This document shows positions 1 through 4,575 of a stretch of 5,544 nucleotides of DNA, piece after piece. This DNA is from Coriobacteriales bacterium (GTDB taxonomy: Bacteria; Actinomycetota; Coriobacteriia; Coriobacteriales; UBA8131). The translations under genes were made by a program, and so were the position numbers. Every line of letters starts with the position of its first letter. Position 1 is the first letter of the stretch. The notes beneath the pieces are model-generated. The model saw only the letters and a list, made by a program, of their open reading frames with translations. It was not told the origin of the DNA and ran no database searches. Location of the stretch: contig JAIRZP010000095.1 of the NCBI GenBank assembly GCA_031267175.1, positions 1 through 5,544 on the forward strand, given 5' to 3'.

Positions 1-150
1 GAAAAGCTCGTCATATCAGAGAACACGGTGAGGACCCACTCGCGGCATATCTATACCAAGCTCGACATCCACAAACGGCAGGAGCTGCTCGATCTGCTCG
101 AAAGCATGGATCCGGGCGAGGGGCAGCAGGAGTACCGGCCCCAGGGCTGA
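1..150 (+). CDS. LuxR-family transcriptional regulator, C-terminal end (5' part outside window)
   Basis: The window opens in frame inside this gene, and 49 codons remain before the TGA at 148-150. The visible protein holds the second half of a LuxR/GerE DNA-binding domain: the recognition helix around ISENTVRTHSRHIYTKL, then the short turn LDIHKRQ and a final helix ELLDLLE. A polar tail of about 14 residues follows. The spacing S-x-x-T-V-x-x-H-x-x-x-I-x-x-K-L is the hallmark of the family. The sensing or membrane part lies upstream and cannot be seen, so the signal is unknown. In Eggerthellaceae similar C-termini belong to large membrane LuxR proteins found beside redox-enzyme genes; that link is from memory of the family. 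The gene runs in the same direction as the chaperone gene 121 bp downstream, so it may regulate that locus. The domain call is firm; the role is inference. Confidence 0.88.
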   Translation, partial: EKLVISENTVRTHSRHIYTKLDIHKRQELLDLLESMDPGEGQQEYRPQG

Positions 151-154
151 CCGG

Positions 155-176
155 CAGGCAATCGCACGCGAGCCTG
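155..176 (+). terminator. Hairpin just after the LuxR stop, possible 3' end structure
   Basis: CAGGC at 155-159 pairs with GCCTG at 172-176. After a 2-base bulge (160-161), TCG at 162-164 pairs with CGA at 169-171, closing a 4-base loop. The hairpin begins 4 bases after the stop codon. No T-run follows, so it is not a classic intrinsic terminator; it could protect the mRNA end or be chance. Confidence 0.3.
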
Positions 177-200
177 GCCTCACACGAACATTCGGCAGAA

Positions 201-227
201 TTCCCTTTGCCAGGGGGGCAGAGGGAG
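201..227 (+). promoter_or_regulatory. Stable hairpin in the leader of the TorD-like gene
   Basis: Bases 201-211 (TTCCCTTTGCC) pair with 217-227 (GGCAGAGGGAG) around a 5-base loop, AGGGG. In RNA this gives 11 continuous base pairs, two of them G-U (201:227 and 207:221). It lies about 37 bases before the ribosome binding site. No T-run follows on either strand, so a control element or RNA-stability structure is more likely than an ordinary terminator, although it could also help end luxR transcription. No convincing -35/-10 pair was seen between 151 and 264. Confidence 0.45.
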
Positions 228-230
228 AGA

Positions 231-258
231 GACAGACAGACTGACAGACTGACAGACG
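231..258 (+). repeat. 8-bp tandem repeat (GACAGACT) in the torD leader
   Basis: GACAGACT occurs at 235-242 and 243-250 and, with the last base changed to G, at 251-258. A half unit GACA precedes at 231-234. The array fills the space between the 201-227 hairpin and the ribosome binding site at 265-270. Its 8-bp unit can change copy number by replication slippage without touching a reading frame, which would alter only leader length. Whether that happens cannot be seen from one sequence. Confidence 0.7.
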
Positions 259-264
259 ACCACT

Positions 265-270
265 GAGGAG
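265..270 (+). promoter_or_regulatory. Ribosome binding site of the TorD-like gene
   Basis: GAGGAG lies 1 base before the ATG at 272 and 4 bases before a second in-frame ATG at 275. The spacing favours initiation at the second ATG, which would shorten the protein by one Met. Confidence 0.6.
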
Positions 271-271
271 T

Positions 272-925
272 ATGATGAACGAAAAGTTGCAACAGGAAGG
301 TTTCAGAGACGAGCTTGTTTTTATCGGAGAGACACTCGGTCCGTTTTATCTGGAGGATCCAGCCAAAGGTAAGGCTGGGGCTGCCTTTGAAGCCATGAGG
401 GAGTTGGACGCTGCCCAGGCGGCGTCTGACTGGCCCTTTGTTGAGGCGTCTGTAGCGCTGCCGCTTCTCAAAGCAATGCAGGAGGGGCTCGAAGACGGCA
501 TTGACGCAGAAGCGCTGGTGTGGGAGTACCGGCGGCTCTTCATAGGGCCTGCGATCAAGCCAGCGCCTCCCTGGGGCTCGGTGTATACCGACAGAGACGG
601 TGTGGTATTCGGCCACAGCACGCTCGAGCTCCGCTCGTGGATGAGGCAAAACGGCATCGCACGCCTTGGGAGTGACACGACGCCGGAAGACCATATCGGC
701 CTCCTGCTCCTCTTAATGGCGTGGTTGGCGGAGAACAGGCCCGAGCTGCTCGAAGACTTCTTTCGCCTGCATCTGCTCACCTGGTCCTCGCACTTTCTCG
801 AACAGCTGGCCGCCGCTACCGAGCACCCCTTTTACCGAGGCCTGGCAGGCCTCACCCAGGTAAGCCTTGAGGGTATACAGACAGCGCTGCACATACGAGT
901 GGAGTACCCTCGGTTTTACCGTTAA
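272..925 (+). CDS. TorD/DmsD-family chaperone for a molybdoenzyme (Tat proofreading)
   Basis: A 217-residue, all-helical cytoplasmic protein close to the usual length of TorD/DmsD/NarJ-like redox-enzyme maturation proteins. Family marks are E85-Y-x-x-L-F-x-G-P93, the PPWGSVY stretch at 99-105, TPEDH at 137-141 followed by a hydrophobic helix (GLLLLLMAWL), and HLLTWSSHFLEQL at 167-179. Members bind the twin-arginine signal and body of a DMSO-reductase-type precursor, holding it until the molybdenum cofactor is inserted and then releasing it to the Tat translocon. No such enzyme is in this window, so the client is unknown and no gene symbol is assigned. There is no signal peptide or membrane segment. 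The preceding gene is a same-strand LuxR regulator 121 bp away; the next gene is convergent. ATG 272 is used here, but ATG 275 is better spaced from the GAGGAG. Confidence 0.88.
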   Translation: MMNEKLQQEGFRDELVFIGETLGPFYLEDPAKGKAGAAFEAMRELDAAQAASDWPFVEASVALPLLKAMQEGLEDGIDAEALVWEYRRLFIGPAIKPAPPWGSVYTDRDGVVFGHSTLELRSWMRQNGIARLGSDTTPEDHIGLLLLLMAWLAENRPELLEDFFRLHLLTWSSHFLEQLAAATEHPFYRGLAGLTQVSLEGIQTALHIRVEYPRFYR

Positions 926-951
926 TACTGCTCAAGACTGCCAGGCAGCGA

Positions 952-994
952 TTGAGGCACAACAAAAGAATCTCAGATTGCAAACAAACCTCAA
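952..994. repeat. Nested inverted repeats between convergent torD-like and fic genes
   Basis: TTGAGG at 952-957 is the reverse complement of CCTCAA at 989-994. Between them sits AATCT-C-AGATT at 969-979. The 80-bp gap (926-1005) separates the ends of two convergent genes. Read in the fic direction, the inner dyad is followed by CTTTTGTTG, which is T-rich, so it might serve as a weak 3' signal. The inner stem needs a very small loop, and this is not a clear terminator. Confidence 0.28.
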
Positions 995-1005
995 CCCTGG
1001 AGGAG

Positions 1006-1674
1006 CTATTGGTTTTTTTCAATATCCATGCCCAGTATGCAGGAGCTATATAAGAACTCCTTGAGCCCAGTGGGGTTTCCTGTTTCGTAGTAATCGCTCA
1101 GCAAGGTGTTGAAGTCAAGCAGTGCCCGGTCGGATACCAGCAGGATTCCTGCTCCGGACTCTATGAGAATCTTGTTTGCGGCCAACAGGGCGGTACGTTT
1201 ATTGCCGTCCCAGAAAAGCTGCGTACGCGTTATCCAGGCAAAGAGGTTGAGGGAAGTCTCCGTGCTTGAGAGCGGGGTTGCCAGGAGTTCGGAAAGTTCG
1301 CGTGCAACAGTGGTGGCAACAGGGACGGGGGGCACGTAGGCAACGCCGCTGATTCCAATCGTTCCGTCTCTGAGCTTTCCCCAGGCAAGCGCCTCGCGAT
1401 AGGCCACACGTTCCTGCAGTTGACAGAGATACGCAAGAGTCAATGGATCGTCAAGATGCGCGAGCAGGTAGTTCCACGCATCGCGCAGGTTGAGTATCGC
1501 TTGGATATCGTCAAGCTCCACACCGGCAACATTGACGCCGTCAATAATAGTCTGTGTCTGAGGAAAGGTGACATTGCGGTTTTCCATGCGCATACCACTG
1601 TAGATGCTCTCGACTCCCCGCTTCCTGGCAAGGAATACGTTCTCTTCTCTGCTGAGATGGTATCTGTCTTGCAT
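1006..1674 (-). CDS. Fic-domain protein with Gln in place of the catalytic His
   Basis: A 222-residue soluble protein with a Fic fold. Residues 106-118 (IGISGVAYVPPVP) match the substrate-binding flap, and Q152-L-F-W-D-G-N-K-R160 is the core motif, followed by the helix TALLAANKILI. The usual motif is H-P-F-x-D/E-G-N-x-R. Here the phosphate- and nucleotide-binding part D-G-N-K-R is intact, but the base His is Gln152. Near the N-terminus, MRMEN (28-32) followed by a T-x-x-x-I-I-x-G stretch lines up with the inhibitory-helix region of class II Fic proteins, with Glu31 as the likely inhibitory residue and Gly where Ser/Thr is usual. Fic proteins commonly transfer AMP to target proteins; Doc-type ones phosphorylate. 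The altered His makes activity uncertain. No separate antitoxin gene is adjacent. The start is fixed by GAGAGGAG 6 bases upstream, and the stop is TAG. GC content is lower than in the flanking genes. Confidence 0.87.
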   Translation of the reverse strand: MQDRYHLSREENVFLARKRGVESIYSGMRMENRNVTFPQTQTIIDGVNVAGVELDDIQAILNLRDAWNYLLAHLDDPLTLAYLCQLQERVAYREALAWGKLRDGTIGISGVAYVPPVPVATTVARELSELLATPLSSTETSLNLFAWITRTQLFWDGNKRTALLAANKILIESGAGILLVSDRALLDFNTLLSDYYETGNPTGLKEFLYSSCILGMDIEKNQ

Positions 1675-1680
1675 GAACTG

Positions 1681-1688
1681 CTCCTCTC
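1681..1688 (-). promoter_or_regulatory. Ribosome binding site of fic-like gene
   Basis: Minus-strand GAGAGGAG lies 6 bases before the ATG at 1674. It supports that start over later in-frame Met codons. Confidence 0.7.
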
Positions 1689-1695
1689 AAGAAAT

Positions 1696-1704
1696 AGTAT
1701 ACCA
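1696..1704 (-). promoter_or_regulatory. Extended -10 promoter for the fic-like gene
   Basis: The minus strand reads TGGTATACT, a TGn-TATACT extended -10 box. A start site about 7 bases on would fall near 1689, giving a leader of about 15 bases that just includes the ribosome binding site. No good -35 hexamer is present at 16-18 bp spacing, which is tolerated by extended -10 promoters. Confidence 0.5.
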
Positions 1705-1733
1705 CTCGATAACCACTACTATTGTGTCAGTGG
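1701..1733. repeat. ACCACT direct repeat and inverted copy over the fic promoter
   Basis: ACCACT occurs at 1701-1706 and again at 1712-1717, 11 bp apart, which is about one helical turn. AGTGG at 1729-1733 is an inverted copy of CCACT. The first copy overlaps the extended -10 element, so a protein bound here could block fic transcription. No known operator is recognised. Confidence 0.35.
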
Positions 1734-1752
1734 CTCGCTCGACTTACTTTGC

Positions 1753-1829
1753 CCCAGACAGAAACCTCTGGGAAGAATCGGCCTGCGCTTCAAGGCAGTA
1801 AGGGACAAAGCCTTTAAAGCTGCGTGCAG
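1753..1829. promoter_or_regulatory. Cluster of short dyads upstream of the MNT-HEPN promoter
   Basis: Three dyads lie in the 214-bp divergent gap: CCCAGA 1753-1758 with TCTGGG 1767-1772 (8-base loop), the perfect 8-bp palindrome CTTTAAAG at 1812-1819, and immediately after it CTGC-GT-GCAG at 1820-1829. The last abuts the position expected for the -35 box of the promoter at 1852-1857. Such placement fits an operator, as many toxin-antitoxin operons repress themselves. No U-run follows the first dyad, so it is not a terminator. Apart from these sites and the two promoters, no small gene was seen here. Confidence 0.35.
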
Positions 1830-1851
1830 GAACGTAGTGAATCAGACAGTG

Positions 1852-1857
1852 TATAAT
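1852..1857 (+). promoter_or_regulatory. -10 box (TATAAT) for the MNT-HEPN operon
   Basis: A perfect TATAAT, 31 bases before the GTG start at 1889. A TG directly precedes it (1850-1851), one base closer than in a standard extended -10. The -35 region at 17-bp spacing (1829-1834, GGAACG) is poor, so the promoter may depend on an activator or be modest in strength. The predicted start is near 1864, giving a short leader. Confidence 0.55.
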
Positions 1858-1874
1858 CTTTCTGCGACACATAC

Positions 1875-1884
1875 AAAGGAGGTG
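1875..1884 (+). promoter_or_regulatory. Strong ribosome binding site of the nucleotidyltransferase gene
   Basis: AAAGGAGGTG is a near-perfect Shine-Dalgarno sequence with 6 bases between its GGAGG and the GTG at 1889. It decides in favour of this GTG start. Confidence 0.8.
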
Positions 1885-1888
1885 CGCC

Positions 1889-2230
1889 GTGTGCGATGAC
1901 AAACAGCTAAGCGAGATCATGACTTGCGTTATCAAATACTCTGAACAGGAGTTTGGAGACAGCCTGAAAGATGTGGTTCTCTTTGGGTCGTATGCGCGTG
2001 GTGACTTTGACGATGAGTCTGATGTCGACATAATGATTCTCGTCGATAGGAGTCAGATGGAACTCAAACATTTGCAGACAGCGTTTTCCAGCCTGAGCAC
2101 CGATATCGATCTTGCCTATGACGTTGTTTCTTCGCTGCATCTTCAGGATTATCGCCTGTTTCAAGACTGGAAGGAAGCATTACCGTTTTATCGCGAGGTT
2201 GTATGCGATGGAGTGAGTGCCTATGTCTGA
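1889..2230 (+). CDS. MNT-type nucleotidyltransferase, probable antitoxin of a HEPN-MNT pair
   Basis: A 113-residue minimal nucleotidyltransferase (MntA-like). The signature G33-S-Y-A-R-G-D-F-D-D-E-S-D45-V-D47 fits G-S-x10-D-x-D exactly; D45 and D47 would bind the metal ions, and D74 in TDIDLAYDVV is the likely third acidic residue. All catalytic positions are therefore present. In studied HEPN-MNT systems the MNT protein neutralises its HEPN partner, in at least one case by adding AMP units to a tyrosine near the HEPN active site. The protein is cytoplasmic, with no signal or membrane segment. The start is GTG after a near-perfect Shine-Dalgarno site. The gene overlaps the HEPN gene by 8 bp, which points to coupled translation with antitoxin first. 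It is divergent from the fic-like gene. The family is clear; the antitoxin role is inferred from the pairing. Confidence 0.88.
   Translation: MCDDKQLSEIMTCVIKYSEQEFGDSLKDVVLFGSYARGDFDDESDVDIMILVDRSQMELKHLQTAFSSLSTDIDLAYDVVSSLHLQDYRLFQDWKEALPFYREVVCDGVSAYV
2210..2213 (+). promoter_or_regulatory. Weak internal ribosome binding site for the HEPN gene
   Basis: GGAG inside the end of the MNT gene lies 9 bases before ATG 2223. A GTG at 2217 in the same frame is only 3 bases away, so ATG 2223 is preferred. The weak site suggests that HEPN translation depends on ribosomes finishing MNT. Confidence 0.4.
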
Positions 2231-2609
2231 GAACAGGGAGAAAGCACTTGCTCACTACCGAATTGAACGAGCGCAGGAGCTTATCGAGGTTTCTGAGCGT
2301 CTTCTTGAGGAAGGGTACCTGAAAGACAGTATCAACCGTTCATACTATGCCATATTCGATACACTGAGAGCGCAGCTGGCACTTGAAGGCTTTGATTCAA
2401 AGAAACACTCGGGGATAATCGCCGAGTTTCAAAAGCTATACATCAAGACCGGTGTGTATCCCAAGGAGTTTTCTGATTACATCAAATCTGCTTTTGAAAT
2501 CCGCAGTAGAAGCGACTACGACGATATGTATATCGCCACCAGGATTGAAGCAGAAACACAGATTGAACATGCAAAAGCCCTTGTCGCAGCCATAGAGATA
2601 CATCTCTGA
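2223..2609 (+). CDS. HEPN-domain protein (UPF0332-like), probable toxin partner of MNT
   Basis: A 128-residue, almost wholly helical protein of the HEPN family, and a close fit to the UPF0332-type branch as I know it. Marks, numbered from ATG 2223, are the helix start EKALAHYR, N38-R-S-Y-Y-A-I-F, K60-K-H-S-G-I-I-A-E-F, the YIKTGVYPKE turn, and R94-S-R-S-D-Y99 followed by an acidic C-terminal helix. Many HEPN toxins are metal-independent RNases using R-x4-6-H; that motif is absent here, where R94 is followed by S-R-S-D-Y. I believe R-x-x-x-D-Y is usual in this branch, so this is a family trait rather than a lesion. It could be an RNase of unusual chemistry or a nucleotide- or partner-binding subunit. 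Tyr41, Tyr42 and Tyr99 are candidate AMP acceptors. It is co-transcribed with the MNT gene. Confidence 0.86.
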   Translation: MSENREKALAHYRIERAQELIEVSERLLEEGYLKDSINRSYYAIFDTLRAQLALEGFDSKKHSGIIAEFQKLYIKTGVYPKEFSDYIKSAFEIRSRSDYDDMYIATRIEAETQIEHAKALVAAIEIHL

Positions 2610-2616
2610 CCAGAGA
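2603..2616 (+). terminator. Small hairpin at the end of the HEPN gene
   Basis: TCTCT at 2603-2607 pairs with AGAGA at 2612-2616 around GACC, overlapping the TGA stop. The following GTCTGTTTCTATAA is only partly T-rich. A weak candidate for the end of the MNT-HEPN transcript. Confidence 0.22.
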
Positions 2617-2625
2617 GTCTGTTTC

Positions 2626-2663
2626 TATAAAGCCGTCTGTTCACTTCAGGGCTGGCGGACGGC
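2626..2663 (-). terminator. Candidate terminator of cydDC
   Basis: On the minus strand GCCGTC (2663 to 2658) pairs with GACGGC (2637 to 2632) across a 20-base loop and is followed by TTTATAG. A further stem, TTGCG 2665-2669 with CGCAA 2682-2686, lies between it and the cydC stop. The long loop and short T-run make it weak, but its place 35 bases past the cydC stop is right. Confidence 0.35.
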
Positions 2664-2697
2664 ATTGCGTGAAAGCGACAGCGCAAAGAGGATGGCG

Positions 2698-4575
2698 TTA
2701 CCCGGCGCTGCCCGCATCAAAGGCCAGCAGCTTTTGATAGAAGGCGCTGCTGTGTGCGAGTTCTGCCGGGGAGCCGCTGAGTTTCAGGCTCCCGTCCTCC
2801 AGGAAGATGACCCGATCCAGGGAGGCAACCCCCTGCAGGTGGTGTGTGATGAGGATGACGGTCTTGTCGCGCAGGGTCTGGGCAATGGTGTCGAGCAGCC
2901 GTTGTTCGGACGCGGGATCCAGGCCTACGGTCGGTTCGTCGAGGAGTATCAGCGGAACCTTGCTGAGCAGCACCCGGGCCAGCGCGATGCGGTGGTGCTC
3001 ACCGCCCGAGAAACGGAGGCCAGCCTCATCCACGAGGGTGTCGAGCCCCGCGGGCAGACGTCTGGCCAGCGTCCCGAGGCCGACGCGTTCAAGGACCTCC
3101 CACAGTTCCTCGTCGGACGCCTGCTGGTTTCCTATGCGGAGGTTCTCGGCGAGGGTCGCGTTGAAGAGGTAGGACTGCTGCTGCACCACGCCAATATAAT
3201 CGGTAATCTCGTCTCCCAGCTCGCAGGTGGCAACGCCGCCCAGTTCTACGGTGCCTTTGACGGGGGAGAGATCCCCGCGGATCAGGGCGGCCAGCGTACT
3301 CTTCCCTGAGCCGCTGCGACCGAGCAGCGCGAGCTTCTCACCCGGTTCAAGCGTAAGGTCAATGTCCTGTAGCACGTAGCGCGATGTGGCGGAATACCGA
3401 AAGGCGAGCCCTTTGATAGCAAGCGTGAGAGGTGGCTCGGGCCTCTCCGCTGAACCGCGGCTTTCTTCCTCCTCATCCGGCAGCTCACCCAGGCGGTCGA
3501 TGGAATCGCGGTAGGAGTTCATCTCGATGGCGGCCTTGGGGAGGGGGGCAAACACCTCGATAAGCGGAAAGAATCCCAGCACAAAGGCGGCAATCCAGTT
3601 AGACGCTCCGCCGTACGAGCCGCCAAACAGAAGCGCAGCCCACGCGAGAAGCGCCACCACGATTGCGGCATACAAAGCCTGGAGCAGGAGGTCCCGATTG
3701 CGAGACGTGCGATGGAGCTTTGCGTCAACGGCGCGCAGGGCATCCTCCGACGCCCGGTAGGTCTGCGTGTACTCATCGCTGCGCCCTGCGATAATCCAGT
3801 CTGCAACGCCCAGGACATTGTCGGTGAGCTGTTCATACAGCTGATTCTTCATGGCCTTGCGACGCGCCTGCCGAGCCCCCTGCCTCAGCGCCGACACCAA
3901 GGGCACCAGCAGCACGATAACACTCAGCATAAACAGCATGGCCAGGGCAAACCACAGCGAGAAAAAGCCCAGGCACACCACAAGCAACAGGGTCAGCACC
4001 CAGGCGATGATGAGGGGAAAGATGCTGCGCAGGTAGAGGTTCTGGATATGGCCGATGTCCTCTGCCAGCAGACCCAGGACATCGCCGGTTCTGAAGCGCT
4101 GTTTGAAGAAGATGGCATCGCGCTCCAGGGCGTTATAGAGCTTGAGGCGCAGGCTTGAGGTCATACGGAGGATCCAACTATGGCTCACGAGGCGCTCGGC
4201 GTACTGCAGGATGGGCTTGCCCACGCCGAAGATCCTGACCAGGGCAACGGGCACAAATATCGCGACGATGTTGCCCGGTGCCTCGGCGGCCCGGCTGATA
4301 AGGTAGCCCGAGTTGAACATGAGCGCACAGGCAAACACGTAGGTCAGCACACCGAGAAGGAGGGCGAGGATGAGCGCCCCGCGATACTGCTTGAAGAAGG
4401 GCCGTATCCAGCGGTCGCCCCGGCGGGCCGTCTTTTTTGCAGCGGCCTGGCCTCTTTCTGTCTTGGGGACTGCGGCCTGGCCGTATTCTGTCCTGGGGCT
4501 TGCCGCCCGTCGGTGATCCGCCGTGGCAGCTGCCTGCCCCTTCAGGCTTACGTTTCTATCAGACCGTGCACTCAT
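2698..4575 (-). CDS. cydC: CydC, subunit of the CydDC ABC transporter for cytochrome bd assembly
   Basis: A 625-residue half-transporter. Residues 1-55 are a basic, Ala-rich cytoplasmic tail. A six-helix ABC exporter domain spans about 60-350, with hydrophobic runs near 66-86, 102-118, 184-204, 206-228, 299-318 and 325-345. The ATPase domain follows from about 384: Walker A G419-RSGSGKST, Q-loop Q466, signature FSGGE (522-526, against the usual LSGGE/Q), Walker B LILLDE (542-547) and H-loop H578. CydDC sits in the cytoplasmic membrane and is required for cytochrome bd assembly. It was first described as a cysteine/glutathione exporter and more recently as a heme transporter, so its true substrate is debated. 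The start is set by GGAGGGGGGT 5 bases upstream and by the ATGA overlap with cydD. The N-terminal tail with decapeptide repeats is unusual; family members normally begin close to the first membrane helix. Confidence 0.92.
   Translation of the reverse strand: MSARSDRNVSLKGQAAATADHRRAASPRTEYGQAAVPKTERGQAAAKKTARRGDRWIRPFFKQYRGALILALLLGVLTYVFACALMFNSGYLISRAAEAPGNIVAIFVPVALVRIFGVGKPILQYAERLVSHSWILRMTSSLRLKLYNALERDAIFFKQRFRTGDVLGLLAEDIGHIQNLYLRSIFPLIIAWVLTLLLVVCLGFFSLWFALAMLFMLSVIVLLVPLVSALRQGARQARRKAMKNQLYEQLTDNVLGVADWIIAGRSDEYTQTYRASEDALRAVDAKLHRTSRNRDLLLQALYAAIVVALLAWAALLFGGSYGGASNWIAAFVLGFFPLIEVFAPLPKAAIEMNSYRDSIDRLGELPDEEEESRGSAERPEPPLTLAIKGLAFRYSATSRYVLQDIDLTLEPGEKLALLGRSGSGKSTLAALIRGDLSPVKGTVELGGVATCELGDEITDYIGVVQQQSYLFNATLAENLRIGNQQASDEELWEVLERVGLGTLARRLPAGLDTLVDEAGLRFSGGEHHRIALARVLLSKVPLILLDEPTVGLDPASEQRLLDTIAQTLRDKTVILITHHLQGVASLDRVIFLEDGSLKLSGSPAELAHSSAFYQKLLAFDAGSAG
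4441..4500 (-). repeat. 30-bp tandem repeat encoding a decapeptide repeat in CydC
   Basis: Bases 4441-4470 and 4471-4500 match at 23 of 30 positions, sharing GCGGCCTGGCC and the later TTCTGT-C/T-TGGGG block. They encode about two copies of a ten-residue unit, SPRTEYGQAA and VPKTERGQAA (CydC residues 26-45). A diverged third copy (AATADHRRAA, 16-25) precedes it. The unit keeps the reading frame, so copy number could vary without breaking the gene. Confidence 0.7.

Noticed and set aside
231..258. Short CRISPR-like repeat array
   Set aside because: The 8-bp units are directly adjacent with no spacers, so this is a simple tandem repeat.
11..694. A 227-codon open frame on the minus strand opposite luxR and the TorD-like gene
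   Set aside because: It overlaps two well-supported genes, shows no recognised domain and has many Arg, Pro and Cys residues typical of antisense frames in GC-rich DNA.
911..921. CGGT-TTT-ACCG dyad at the end of the TorD-like gene as a terminator
   Set aside because: The stem has only four pairs, lies inside the coding end and has no T-run after it.
1781..1798. GCCT/AGGC and CTGC/GCAG pairs in the fic-MNT gap
   Set aside because: Four-base arms that overlap and compete with one another; expected by chance.
926..2640. Insertion sequence or integrated element
   Set aside because: No transposase, integrase, tRNA fragment or matching terminal repeats were found at the borders; only the GC drop suggests transfer.
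2665..3309. Plus-strand frame of 214 codons across the cydC 3' end
   Set aside because: It is opposite the conserved ATPase domain, lacks a convincing ribosome binding site and looks like no known protein.
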